Assembly: GCF_008974285.1 (NCBI RefSeq) | Contig: NZ_BKZV01000001.1 | Coordinates: 1,146,117-1,210,116, forward strand | DNA: 64,000 nt | Reading direction: 5' to 3' | Origin: Thermogemmatispora aurantia | GTDB lineage: Bacteria; Chloroflexota; Ktedonobacteria; Ktedonobacterales; Ktedonobacteraceae | Shown: positions 26,835 to 35,883 of the stretch, one piece after another | How the letters are laid out: each line of letters begins with the position of its first letter | How positions within the stretch are numbered: position 1 is the stretch's first letter | Notes under the pieces: generated by a model | What the model saw: the letters and a program-made list of their open reading frames with translations, nothing else | The model's database searches: none | What the model was told of the DNA's origin: nothing | Program-made: the position numbers and the translations under genes

Positions 26835-27185
26835 GAGTGGGAAGCTGATCGGATAGACTGATCAGCATGCCAGTGAGCAAGCTAGAGGAGAGAGAGCCTG
26901 CTCTACTGCATCACCCTGCAGTCCCTGGCCGAAGACTGGGGTCAGATCGCTTGTGAGCCGCTTATGGCACAGCAGTGCATCAATCTTCGCCGTCCAGTTC
27001 CACCAGTAGTAGCCTCCCACAGATTGGGGAACAAGGAGACTGACAGGAAGGAGCCAATCCGGCGGCGAAGATGGTCGATTTCGCAGTCACAGCGTGCGGT
27101 GAGTGGGCAGGCTCTTGCCTGGGCTTGCCGGCAGTCAGCATGATAACGCCAACTTGCTCGCGAGCAGACTGGAAAAGAGGTAACT
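26835..27185. other. Intergenic region, nothing identified
   Basis: About 350 bases between the aminotransferase and the HAD gene on the same strand. I see no convincing promoter, terminator, repeat or protein-like frame. The ribosome binding site GAGG directly before 27186 belongs to the HAD gene. Confidence 0.4.
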
Positions 27186-28034
27186 ATGCGCCTTGAGCAA
27201 CCCCAGGCAATTCGCACTATTTTCTTTGATGCTGGTCAGACTCTCTTGCAGCCCTACCCTTCGGTTGTTGAGATCTGTCAGCAGGTCTGCCAACGCGCTG
27301 GCCTGGGCGTCGACCTGACACGCCTCAAGCAGGGCCTGATCGAGGCGGAAGATTTCTTCTATCGCCAGGTTCGCCTGAACCGCCATATCTGGGCCAGCGA
27401 GCAGGCTATCAATGAGCTATGGCTGGGTTACTACGTCAGTATGCTGCGTCAAGCCGTCGATGAGCGCAGCGAGCAGCGCCTCTACGAGTTGGCCCGAGCC
27501 ATCACAGAGGAGTTCGCGACACATACGCGCTGGGAGGTCTTTCCTGACGTCGTGCCCACACTGGAAGTGCTGCAACAACATCACTATACCCTGGGCGTGA
27601 TCTCAGACTGGGGTATCAGCCTCAACTCCATCCTGCACCGTCACCGCCTGACACGCTTCTTCGACTGCGTGATTGTCTCGGCAATCGCGCGCTACGCCAA
27701 GCCATCGACACTTCTCTATGAAACGGCCCTCCAGCGCGCTAATGCTATTGCTGACTACACGCTGCACATCGGTGACTCCTACATCCATGATGTGCTCGGC
27801 GCGCGCTCAGCCGGCATTACACCCGTGCTGCTGGATCGTTCCCACCGCCTGCGCAACCAGGATGTCGACTGTCTCCTCGTTCACTCGCTGACAGAGCTGC
27901 TGACCCTGCTTGAGCTGCCAGGCTACTCTCAGCCAGGCCAGGGCGATGAAGAGGCCCCGCTTGCTTTACACACCGCGACGAAGGACCAGGACGGAGCACA
28001 GCAACAGCCAGACAGGCCCTGCCGGCAGGGGTAG
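27186..28034 (+). CDS. HAD-superfamily hydrolase, HDHD3/haloacid-dehalogenase-like
   Basis: 282 residues. Motif I is FFDAGQTLL, with the nucleophile Asp but Gly instead of the second Asp found in phosphatase members (DxD), a pattern shared with dehalogenase-like and HDHD3-type proteins. Motif II is GVISDWG, motif III the Lys in YAKPSTLLYETAL, and motif IV HIGDSYIHDVLGA. A helical cap lies between residues 20 and 120. The last ~40 residues are a disordered polar tail. Without the second Asp, plain phosphatase activity is uncertain. It converges on the Nudix gene with a 90-bp gap. Confidence 0.87.
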   Translation: MRLEQPQAIRTIFFDAGQTLLQPYPSVVEICQQVCQRAGLGVDLTRLKQGLIEAEDFFYRQVRLNRHIWASEQAINELWLGYYVSMLRQAVDERSEQRLYELARAITEEFATHTRWEVFPDVVPTLEVLQQHHYTLGVISDWGISLNSILHRHRLTRFFDCVIVSAIARYAKPSTLLYETALQRANAIADYTLHIGDSYIHDVLGARSAGITPVLLDRSHRLRNQDVDCLLVHSLTELLTLLELPGYSQPGQGDEEAPLALHTATKDQDGAQQQPDRPCRQG

Positions 28035-28124
28035 ATCTCACTTTTTCTCCAGAGCGGGGAAGGAAGCGCTGCAACGACAAGGCAAAATGCAAGCGCCTCC
28101 TCAGCTAGTTCCCGCCGTCCCGCC

Positions 28125-28856
28125 CTACTGGCGTGCAACAGCCGCCGGGTTAAAACGGTAGAGACGGGCGGGTCGGTGGGTTCCTTCCATTTTCTTGGCT
28201 CCGGTATCCTCTAGAATACCGGTGGAGAGAATCTTCTTGCGGAAATTACGCTTATCCAACTTGCGGTGAAGGATGATTTCGTAGACGCGCTGCAGCTCAC
28301 GCAGCGTGAACTGCTCTGGCAGCAAGTTAAAGGCGATGGTCGTATACTCCAGCTTGCCTCGAATACGCTGGAGCGTATAGGCCAGGATCTTGGCGTGATC
28401 AAAAGCTAGTTCCGGCAGATTGTACATTGAAAACCAGCCAACATCACTGGCATCATCCGCCGCCCGCACCTGCAAGCGCTCCGAGTCCAGAAGGGCATAA
28501 TAGACCACTGTAATCACGCGCATGCGCGGATCACGGCCAGGGTCACCAAAGGTATAGAGCTGCTCTAGATAGACGTCCTGGACACCAGTCTCCTCATGCA
28601 GCTCACGCTTGGCCGCATCCTCCAGCGACTCATCGATGCGCACGAAGCCCCCTGGGATAGCCCACATGCCCTCATAAGGCCAGGAGCGCCGTTTGACCAG
28701 CAGCACTTGCAGATCTGACTGGCGAATGCTCATCATCACCACATCAACGGTCACCGATGGCCGCTCATACTTCGAGGGGTCATAATGATGGGCCTGAGCC
28801 TCTGCACTCGGTTTCTGGCTTTGCCCACTGCTCATCTGCTCGTTCTGCTCACCCAT
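28125..28856 (-). CDS. Nudix hydrolase with C-terminal winged-helix domain (NrtR-like)
   Basis: 243 residues from the ATG at 28856; an ATG 21 codons earlier lacks support. The Nudix box is complete: GGFVRIDE then REL and HEETGV give Gx5Ex7REUxEExGU, so hydrolysis of an ADP-ribose-type pyrophosphate is plausible. The C-terminal part (LLPEQFTLRELQRVYEIIL then RNFRKKILSTGIL) matches the winged-helix domain of the NAD-metabolism regulators NrtR. Such proteins may be enzymes, repressors or both. No NAD biosynthesis gene is nearby. It is divergent from the kinase-helicase gene with 390 bp between, so that gene's promoter is a possible target; this is inference. Confidence 0.88.
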   Translation of the reverse strand: MGEQNEQMSSGQSQKPSAEAQAHHYDPSKYERPSVTVDVVMMSIRQSDLQVLLVKRRSWPYEGMWAIPGGFVRIDESLEDAAKRELHEETGVQDVYLEQLYTFGDPGRDPRMRVITVVYYALLDSERLQVRAADDASDVGWFSMYNLPELAFDHAKILAYTLQRIRGKLEYTTIAFNLLPEQFTLRELQRVYEIILHRKLDKRNFRKKILSTGILEDTGAKKMEGTHRPARLYRFNPAAVARQ

Positions 28857-29245
28857 AGTTGTTGTCAGGAATAAGGTAAGAAAGCCAGGAGACAGCTCAG
28901 TGGTGAAAAGAGGCCACACTCAGGATGGCGGTGCGAGAGCAAGATGCGTCGGTCTTTGGGTCAGGTAGCCGCTGCGAGAAGCGTGCACCTTTCCCCGGTG
29001 CCCGCTCGCTCATCCATTGCGTGTTGTGCCACGCTCCTCACAATGCGTGTCTCGTTTACGCTAAAATAGCTGACTCTGGCACTTCTGTCAAGTGGGAACG
29101 CTTAGAGTGGCTGGCTCTCCCAGTTCGAGAGGAAAGCCCCAGGCCCCATCGCCGCCGGTCGGGCTGCCATTGTCCCCTGACGACGGCTGTGATATACTGG
29201 CACAGGCAGTACAAACATCTGTTCAGTTGTGGGGGAGAGCCATTG
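28857..29245. other. Divergent intergenic region Nudix / kinase-helicase
   Basis: It contains the plus-strand promoter at 29170-29198. The frame of the downstream gene stays open leftwards to 28925, but homology and ribosome binding site place its start at 29246. No other feature identified. Confidence 0.5.
29170..29198 (+). promoter_or_regulatory. Promoter of the kinase-helicase fusion gene
   Basis: -35 TTGTCC (29170-29175), 17-bp spacer, -10 TATACT (29193-29198). The start near 29205 leaves a leader of about 40 nt with GGGGGAG eight bases before the ATG. The promoter lies inside the extended open frame, which confirms the later start codon. Confidence 0.65.
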
Positions 29246-32200
29246 ATGGCAGGTCTAGACTTGCACCAGATTGATTCCTACACCATCGCCGAGAAAATCA
29301 AGGAGAACGCCAGTGGCACCCTTTACCGCTGTCAGTCGACGAAACGCTCTCGTGCTGAGATCTTTATCAAGGTCAGTGCTCTCCCCTTGCTTACCGAGGC
29401 CGACCAGCAGCTTTTTCAGGAACGGGCGCGCCAGCTCAAGAGGCTCTCTGGCAACCGCACCATCGCTTCGGTGAGAGACTACGGCTTCTTTAGTCAGCCC
29501 GCTAGCGATCGGCTCTACGGTTATCTCGTGTTGCACGACCTGCCCAGCAAGAGTATCGAACACTATTTCCAAGAACAGCGCTGCCTGTCCCCTGATCAAA
29601 TTTTGCCGGCACTGCTGTCTATTGGCGATGCTCTCCATGTGGCTCACCAGCGCAAGGTGCTGCACGGTAATCTCTACGCCGGCTGCATCCTTGGCGAGCC
29701 TGCTAATGCTGTGCTGACCGACTTTGCCCTGGCCTGCCGCGATGGGAGCCTGACCTATGACGACGAGCCCGCGGCCTTGCCATATAAAGCCCCGGAGCAT
29801 TTGCGCGGCACTCCGTCGCTGGCCAGCGATCAGTACGCCCTGGCGGCCCTGGTCTATCACTGGCTCTGCGGACGCCCTCCCTACGAGGGAGGGACGGCCT
29901 CAGAACTGCTATCTCAACAGGAACGCCAGCTGCTGATCAGACCGCGCGACCTGAACCCGAGCATTTCAGCAGAGCTAGAGGCGGTTCTCCTGCAGGCACT
30001 GGCTCTTGATCCCGCCGAGCGTTTCCCTCATGTGCGCGCTTTCGCCGATGCCTGTCTGGCCGCCATCAAGGGCCTGCCTCACCTCTACCCGGTGCAAGAG
30101 CGCGAGAGCCCGGCCGAGCGTCCAATCATTCAATCTCCCTCCCCGGCGCTGATGGCATCGCCCAGCGAGATCAGCCCCGTTGCCATGCAGCGGGCGGCCT
30201 CAGCGCTACCGTTACCGACCAGCGCTGTTCCCGCTCACTCAGCCCCAGCTGCCCCCTCCAGGACACCGGCCCAGGAGACTGCGCCTGCTGGTACAGTCCT
30301 GCCGAAGGGAGAGAGGCCTGTAGAGGGGGAAGAAGCGGAAGGTCTCCTGGCCATCGTACGAGCCGATCTGCGCCAGGGCGGTATTCTCTCGCGCAGCCTG
30401 CCCGGCTACGAGGAGCGGCCCGCCCAAATCGCTATGGCCGAGGTTGTGGCCCGCGTCCTGGAACAAGAACGCCATGCCATTCTCGAAGCGTCAACCGGGA
30501 CCGGTAAATCGCTGGCTTACCTCGTTCCCATTGTCCGCTCTGGCCGCGTAGCCATCATCAGCACCGCCAACAAAGCGCTGCAAGAGCAGCTCTTTTACAA
30601 GGATATTCCTTTCGTCCAGCAGCACATCAAGCCTTTCGAGGCGGCTCTGGTCAAAGGCATGGGGAACTACATTTGTCTGGATCGCCTCGAGAACGAGCGC
30701 CTTGGCCTGCAGCTTTACACCAAGAATCGCGAGTTCCGCCGCCTCTACGAGCTGACCCAAGACCCCGATGCCGATTTCAACGGCGATATCGAGAGCCTTG
30801 ATTTCCCTCTCTCTGCCGACCTGCGCAGCCGTATCGTGGCCGAGCGTGATCAGTGCGCCTGGAGCAAATGCCCTTTCTTCTTCGACTGCTATGTTCGACA
30901 GATGCGTCTGCGCGCCGAGCAAGCTCAGATTATTGTGGTCAACCATACGCTGCTGCTGCTCGATGCGGCCCTGGAGGGCCACCTGCTCCCCGAGCGGGAT
31001 GTCATCGTGCTGGACGAAGCCCACCACCTTGAAGAGGAGGCCACACGCGCCTTCACGATCACCATCAGTCCCAACCAGATTCGCACGCTGCTCGCCCAGC
31101 GCATGCTGAAGGAGCATAGCCGCTTGAGCCTCCAGGATGAGGCCGAGCGCGCCTGGCTCACAACCTGGCACCGCCTGGAGCAGCTGGCTCGTTCCTGTGG
31201 ATCCGGCTCACGCCTGAACTTGCAGGAACCACTGGAGGAGGGCTTGCAGCTGGCGACCGTCATCGCCCAGCTCGCCGATTCTTTGCGACAGGAGCGCCCC
31301 CGCGATCTGCCGGAAAAGGAGAGCACGCTCTACGATCGGCTGCTCAAGCGCACGCAGAATCTGGCCGAGCACATCCGCACCGTGTTCTCCGTCAATCAAC
31401 CCGAGCGCTATGTCTATTACCTGGAACGTGTGTCACAACCAGGACAGCGTGGCAACCATATTGAGGTTTCGGCGGCTCCGCTCGACGTGACCTCCTGGCT
31501 GCGCGAGAAGCTGCTCAAGACGCCGGTCCTCATCTTCACTTCGGCCACACTGGCTACTACAGGACCACACCCGCTGCGGCCCGAGGAGAAGGGACCCCAC
31601 TTTGCTTATTTCCGACAGCGCATCGGCCTCAGCTACGAGGATATGCCGGAGGTAGAGGAACGGATTCTTCCCCTGACCTTTGACTACGAGCGGAATGCTC
31701 TGCTTTACCTGCCGCGCCATTTGCCCGAACCAGCTTACGGTGGGGGCGAAGCCGTGCGACGCTATACCGAGGCTATCGCCGGCGAAATGCTGCACCTGGT
31801 CAACGCCTCTCAGGGCCGCGCCTTCTTGCTCTTCTCCAGTCAGCGCATGCTGGATGCAGTCTACGAGCTGCTGCAGACGAGCGCCCTGCCTTTCCGCTTG
31901 CTACGCCAGGGCGATTGGCCACGCAACGAGTTGCTGCGCCAGTTTAAAGCGGAGCCTGCGGTTCTTTTCGGTCTCAAGAGTTTCTGGGAAGGGGTCGATA
32001 TCCCCGGCGAAACCCTCTCGCTCGTGGTCATCGACAAGCTGCCATTCGACCCGCCTGACGACCCGGTCCACGCCGCCCGCGTTGCGCTCATGAAAGAGGC
32101 CGGCGAGAACTGGTTTGGTTCCTATGTTCTCCCCCAGGCCGTACTGCGCCTCAAACAGGGTCTGGGCCGTTTGTTGCGCACACGCGAGGACCGCGGCGTG

Positions 32201-32350
32201 ATGGCCATTCTCGATAGCCGTATCTACACCAAGAGCTATGGCCGGCAGATTTTGAACGCCCTACCTCCCGCTCGCCGCACCGATCGGCTGGAAGAGGTTT
32301 ACCGTTTTTTCCAGAATGGACGTCAGCCTTCCTTGGGAGCGGACAATTGA
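29246..32350 (+). CDS. Pseudokinase fused to XPD/DinG-type iron-sulfur helicase
   Basis: 1034 residues. Residues ~10-275 are a Ser/Thr-kinase fold: Lys42 in IFIKV, APE (182-184), SDQYALAALVYHWLCGRPPY and a late Arg in DPAERFPH. The catalytic HRD is replaced by HGN (140-142) and DFG by DFA (159-161), so phosphotransfer is probably lost. A Pro/Ala/Ser linker follows (~285-360). Residues ~370-1015 are a DinG-family superfamily 2 DNA helicase: Walker A STGTGKS (416-422), four Fe-S cysteines (477, 537, 542, 548), DEAH (590-593), TSATL, and QGLGRLLRT as motif VI. The usual DinG has no kinase domain. It may be recruited or gated by a ligand of the pseudokinase. The next gene, 165 bp on, has its own promoter. 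Confidence 0.92.
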   Translation: MAGLDLHQIDSYTIAEKIKENASGTLYRCQSTKRSRAEIFIKVSALPLLTEADQQLFQERARQLKRLSGNRTIASVRDYGFFSQPASDRLYGYLVLHDLPSKSIEHYFQEQRCLSPDQILPALLSIGDALHVAHQRKVLHGNLYAGCILGEPANAVLTDFALACRDGSLTYDDEPAALPYKAPEHLRGTPSLASDQYALAALVYHWLCGRPPYEGGTASELLSQQERQLLIRPRDLNPSISAELEAVLLQALALDPAERFPHVRAFADACLAAIKGLPHLYPVQERESPAERPIIQSPSPALMASPSEISPVAMQRAASALPLPTSAVPAHSAPAAPSRTPAQETAPAGTVLPKGERPVEGEEAEGLLAIVRADLRQGGILSRSLPGYEERPAQIAMAEVVARVLEQERHAILEASTGTGKSLAYLVPIVRSGRVAIISTANKALQEQLFYKDIPFVQQHIKPFEAALVKGMGNYICLDRLENERLGLQLYTKNREFRRLYELTQDPDADFNGDIESLDFPLSADLRSRIVAERDQCAWSKCPFFFDCYVRQMRLRAEQAQIIVVNHTLLLLDAALEGHLLPERDVIVLDEAHHLEEEATRAFTITISPNQIRTLLAQRMLKEHSRLSLQDEAERAWLTTWHRLEQLARSCGSGSRLNLQEPLEEGLQLATVIAQLADSLRQERPRDLPEKESTLYDRLLKRTQNLAEHIRTVFSVNQPERYVYYLERVSQPGQRGNHIEVSAAPLDVTSWLREKLLKTPVLIFTSATLATTGPHPLRPEEKGPHFAYFRQRIGLSYEDMPEVEERILPLTFDYERNALLYLPRHLPEPAYGGGEAVRRYTEAIAGEMLHLVNASQGRAFLLFSSQRMLDAVYELLQTSALPFRLLRQGDWPRNELLRQFKAEPAVLFGLKSFWEGVDIPGETLSLVVIDKLPFDPPDDPVHAARVALMKEAGENWFGSYVLPQAVLRLKQGLGRLLRTREDRGVMAILDSRIYTKSYGRQILNALPPARRTDRLEEVYRFFQNGRQPSLGADN

Positions 32351-32424
32351 CAGATGTTCCGGTACTAGGCATTATTGCGCACTCGGCAATATCAATGGGG
32401 AAACAGGATCTTTTTCTAAGACAA

Positions 32425-32452
32425 TTGACGCTCCGGGTAAAGCTGCTATACT
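32425..32452 (+). promoter_or_regulatory. Promoter of the zinc-ribbon/HTH gene
   Basis: -35 TTGACG (32425-32430), 16-bp spacer, -10 TATACT (32447-32452). The start near 32459 leaves about 55 nt before the ATG at 32515. Confidence 0.7.
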
Positions 32453-32514
32453 AGGAAGTGCATTCCGACGCGAGTGAGAGAAGTTCTTGTATCCAGCGGT
32501 ACAGGGAGAACTGC

Positions 32515-33807
32515 ATGAGCAAAGTCAAGATGCGCTGCATCAACTGCGGCAAGCGATTCCAGTCGGTTAATGCTAAAGAAGCCCTTTGCCCTGAGTGTAA
32601 TCAGAAATCGCGGAGGGAGAAGCAGGTCACTAAAACAGGACCGCAGCGACCGGTGAGCGCGCCTCGCCCAGTGCCCCCACCCCCGCGGCCCCCCAGCTCT
32701 CCGGGAGGGACGAACCACTGGCTTGATCATCTGCAGGATATTAAGGTCAGTGAGCCAGAGCCACCTGCGCGTTCCAGATCACCACAGGGGCCAGCCTCCC
32801 GCCTTCCTGCCGACGCGCGTCACCCGGGACGAGAAGGTTCACGGCCACGACCTGCGGAGCGCCCTCTACGCGCAGAGCGGGAGCGGGAGCGAGAGCGAGA
32901 ACGGGAGTGGACAGGGCCACGTGGGCCCGCCCAGTACTGGGAAGCGGAGCGCCGGGGTCCTCTCTTCCGCGGCGGTTACTCTTCGTTGGGTCAGCGTCCA
33001 CGTTCTCCTGTGGAAAGCGTTCCGGCACGCGGCCCCCGTCAGACCGGTCCTTTCTCCAAACCCGTCGGCGCTGGCTCTGGCGCCAGCTTCGGCCCCAGCG
33101 GGAAAGGGAGCGCTCGACCAGGGTCGAGCCAGGCCGCCCACCATCATCATCATCGACAGGCAAAGGAGCCCGCAAAAGCAGCGAAGCCTCTCCCACAGTC
33201 GGTCAAGCCCAAGCGCGAAAAAACTCCTCCGCCGGCCCCGTTCGTGCCTACTCCAGAGCAGGTAGCGCTGGTCGAAGCACGCTACAAGGAGCTGGCCCAG
33301 CCCGTTGAGTTTGACGGCATCCGAACGCGGATTGCCCACGAGCTGAATATCCCTAAATCGGCAGTGAAGAAGATCGTTAAGGCCCTGCGCGAGCGCGAGG
33401 GGCTGCCAAGCTGGTGGGAGGTCCAGCCCTATCGAGGGAACAGCGAAGAACTGGCGAAGATCCGGTCCCTGTATGAGCCGTTTCTCCCTGTACCTCCAAT
33501 CGGCGTCCATCGTACCATCGCGCAGCAGCTTTCGCTCAAACCCGCTCTGGTTTACCAGGCGATCCGCCTCATCCGCCAGGAGCTGAAGCTGCCGCAGTAC
33601 AATGATCCTAGCCTGCATACTCAGGAATTGACAACGGGCCTACAGGCCGGGGACAATAAGCAAGCAGTGCCAGCCTTGCCGGCAGGTACTATGATGGTCA
33701 CCTCGCCCACTCCCGAGGCCGTCTCTCTCCCTCGGGAGAGCGCTGGCTCGGGAAGCGGCGAATCTATACCGCACGCCACCGAGAGCCAGCCAACCTCGGA
33801 GGAGTAA
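32515..33807 (+). CDS. Zinc-ribbon protein with disordered linker and two tandem HTH units
   Basis: Not a family I can name. 430 residues; AGGGAG lies seven bases before the ATG. Cys8, Cys11, Cys25 and Cys28 form a zinc ribbon. Residues 40-245 are disordered and rich in Pro, Arg and Gly, with an alternating Glu-Arg run (121-131) and five histidines (209-213). Residues ~247-300 and ~309-362 are two similar helical units: RTRIAHELNIPKSAVKKIVKAL and RTIAQQLSLKPALVYQAIRLI align as helix-turn-helix segments, each followed by LP plus an aromatic. A low-complexity tail ends it. A DNA- or RNA-binding regulator is the likely reading. It follows the pseudokinase-helicase gene closely on the same strand. 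Confidence 0.75.
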   Translation: MSKVKMRCINCGKRFQSVNAKEALCPECNQKSRREKQVTKTGPQRPVSAPRPVPPPPRPPSSPGGTNHWLDHLQDIKVSEPEPPARSRSPQGPASRLPADARHPGREGSRPRPAERPLRAEREREREREREWTGPRGPAQYWEAERRGPLFRGGYSSLGQRPRSPVESVPARGPRQTGPFSKPVGAGSGASFGPSGKGSARPGSSQAAHHHHHRQAKEPAKAAKPLPQSVKPKREKTPPPAPFVPTPEQVALVEARYKELAQPVEFDGIRTRIAHELNIPKSAVKKIVKALREREGLPSWWEVQPYRGNSEELAKIRSLYEPFLPVPPIGVHRTIAQQLSLKPALVYQAIRLIRQELKLPQYNDPSLHTQELTTGLQAGDNKQAVPALPAGTMMVTSPTPEAVSLPRESAGSGSGESIPHATESQPTSEE

Positions 33808-33900
33808 TCGGCTAGAGCCGGGCTGGCTCCTGGCTTGCTCTTCTGCCTGCACGGTTGAGCCAGACAGCCCCGGCCCGCTCTTGGCTTGAGGAAGGCAACT

Positions 33901-34245
33901 ATGCAAGACTGTCTGTTCTGCAAGATCGCCAACGGCGAGATCCCGAGCAAGATCCTTTACCAGGATGCTGAGGTCGTCGCATTTGCGGACATCAATCCAC
34001 AGGCACCCCATCACGTGCTGCTGATTCCGCGGCGCCACCTGGCTTCGATGAAGGAGGTGACGGAGCAGGATGGGGCCTTACTCGCCCACCTCTTTGTCGT
34101 CGCCAACAAGCTCGCTCAGGATTTCGGCCTCTCCGAGCGCGGGTTCCGCTTTGTGACCAACGTCGGACCCGACGCCGGACAATCGGTCTTTCATCTGCAC
34201 TTCCATCTCTTGGGCGGGCGCCCGTTCGGCTGGCCGCCCGGCTAG
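33901..34245 (+). CDS. HIT family protein (HINT-type purine nucleoside phosphoramidase)
   Basis: 114 residues, the normal size for HINT. The active-site histidine triad is HLHFHLL near the C-terminus, and the start (DCLFCKIANGEIPSKI) with the DINPQAPHHVLLIPRRH segment is diagnostic of the branch. CxxC (Cys4, Cys7) plus a later His may hold zinc. GAGGAAG precedes the ATG. It hydrolyses AMP-amino acid or AMP-amine phosphoramidates in the cytoplasm. It is 93 bp downstream of the zinc-ribbon/HTH gene and may share its transcript. Confidence 0.94.
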   Translation: MQDCLFCKIANGEIPSKILYQDAEVVAFADINPQAPHHVLLIPRRHLASMKEVTEQDGALLAHLFVVANKLAQDFGLSERGFRFVTNVGPDAGQSVFHLHFHLLGGRPFGWPPG

Positions 34246-34692
34246 CCCTGCGCGCCGGCCTGGTCCGGCTTACCCTGGGGCGAGAATCGCCAGCGCTTCC
34301 CGGCCTGGCTCCGCATCACCGCGGCCTCTCGCCCCTCTCGTCATTTCGGCATGGTTTGACTGAGCCAATCCGAGTCGTTACTGTTCCGCGAGCTGGTGGA
34401 AACAGGTGGGTTGCTTCGGGTTGGGTCTCTACGGCCCCGCGGTAGGATCGCCGGCCTTTGGCAAGCCGGTCTCGCTCTCTGGCCTCCTCTCGCGTGCCTT
34501 GTCTCTAGCTCCTCTTTCATCAGCCAATAGAGAGGCAAGAAAAGCCGTGAATGAATCGCCCAGATGAGCCAAGCTGAGTAAAAGGAGCAGGCAAGCGCCT
34601 AAGCAACTGCCGGGTCTGAGCGAAGGCTGGCACACGGGCCGAGCAGCGCTGAATCCATCGGTAAGATTTCTACAAAGGCCAGGGATGTCTTT
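34246..34692. other. Intergenic region before the glycosyltransferase operon
   Basis: About 450 bases. A promoter for the following four-gene operon is expected, but only a weak TAAGAT-like box near 34661 is seen, with no -35. No terminator with a T-run, no repeat and no protein-like frame were found. Confidence 0.4.
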
Positions 34693-35883
34693 ATGCGCAT
34701 TGCTATTGACTACACGACGGCTATCAGGCAGGGGGCAGGCATCGGGACCTATATCCGCTGCCTGGTTGAGGCCCTGCTCGCTCAGGATCAGGTGAACCAT
34801 TATGTCCTGTTGAGCAGCCAGCCCCCCCAGGAGGGACGTACTTTCCCTCAAGCTGAGCATGTGACGATTCGGCGTATTCCTATTCCTGAGCGCTACCTCA
34901 ACATTATCTGGTATCGCTGGCAGCTCCCTCCCTACGCGAATTGGTTCACCGGCCCTGTCGATCTCTACCACGGCCCGGACTTTGTCCTGCCGCCTTTTAG
35001 CCGCTTTGGCCGCCGTCCAAGAACTGTGGTGACTATCCATGACCTGGCGTTCCTGGAGTATCCCCAGTACGCTGTTCCTTCACTGGCCGCCTACCTGCGC
35101 GAGGTGGTCCCTCGCGCGGCACGCACCGCCGATGTGGTCGCCACGGTCTCTCAGGCTTCGGCTCATACGCTCACGAAGTATCTGGGAACCCCTCCCGAAA
35201 AGATGGCCATTATCTCTCCTGGGGTAGGTCGGGCCTTCCGGCGCGTGACCGACCCTGTGCTGCTGGAGGCCACACGCTATAAGTATGGCCTGAAACACCC
35301 TTTCGTCTTGACGGTGGGAACCAAGGAGCCGCGCAAGAACCACCTGGGTCTGATCCGCGCTTTCCATCAGGCCCTGAAACACAAGCCGCGCCCGAAAATG
35401 TTGGTCATTGTCGGCGGCCCGGGCTGGCTTTATGAGGAGACCGAGCAGGAAGTGGTCCGCCTGGGTCTGACGGAGAAGGTGCGTTTTCTGGGGCATGTGA
35501 GCACACTCGACCTGGTGATGCTCTATAGCATGGCCGATGTCTTTGCCTATCCTTCCTTCTATGAAGGCTTCGGTATGCCCGCCCTGGAGGCTTTGGCCTG
35601 CGGCGCCCCCGTGGTTACCTCGAACACCTCTTCGCTGCCCGAGGTGGTTGGCGAGGCCGCCCTCAAGGTCGATCCTTATGACGTCGAGGCCCTGGCTTCC
35701 GCGATCACGCGCTTGCTCGCAGACCAGCAGCTCTGTGAGGAGCTGCGGCAGAAGGGCTTTGAGCAGGCGAAACGCTATACCTGGGAAGCCTCGGCACGTA
35801 AAATGCTCCTGGTCTATCAGAAGCTCCACGAGGGCCTCACGGACTTCACTACGCTGGAGGCTTCCTATGCGGATCGGCATTAA
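34693..35883 (+). CDS. Glycosyltransferase family 4 protein (operon gene 1)
   Basis: 396 residues, GT-B fold, cytoplasmic or membrane-associated. It starts MRIAIDYTTAIRQGAGIGTY, typical of GT4 mannosyl/rhamnosyl-type transferases. The donor-binding half contains LTVGTKEPRKNHLGLIRAF and the signature EGFGMPALEALACGAPVV with the nucleotide-sugar-binding Glu residues. First gene of a tight operon: its last 17 bases overlap the start of the next GT4 gene, so translation is probably coupled. The acceptor may be a lipid-linked glycan; the sugar is unknown. Confidence 0.93.
   Translation: MRIAIDYTTAIRQGAGIGTYIRCLVEALLAQDQVNHYVLLSSQPPQEGRTFPQAEHVTIRRIPIPERYLNIIWYRWQLPPYANWFTGPVDLYHGPDFVLPPFSRFGRRPRTVVTIHDLAFLEYPQYAVPSLAAYLREVVPRAARTADVVATVSQASAHTLTKYLGTPPEKMAIISPGVGRAFRRVTDPVLLEATRYKYGLKHPFVLTVGTKEPRKNHLGLIRAFHQALKHKPRPKMLVIVGGPGWLYEETEQEVVRLGLTEKVRFLGHVSTLDLVMLYSMADVFAYPSFYEGFGMPALEALACGAPVVTSNTSSLPEVVGEAALKVDPYDVEALASAITRLLADQQLCEELRQKGFEQAKRYTWEASARKMLLVYQKLHEGLTDFTTLEASYADRH

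Noticed and set aside
28925..29245. N-terminal extension of the kinase-helicase gene
   Set aside because: The frame is open, but the promoter (29170-29198) and a good ribosome binding site lie inside it, and the kinase fold begins right after 29246.
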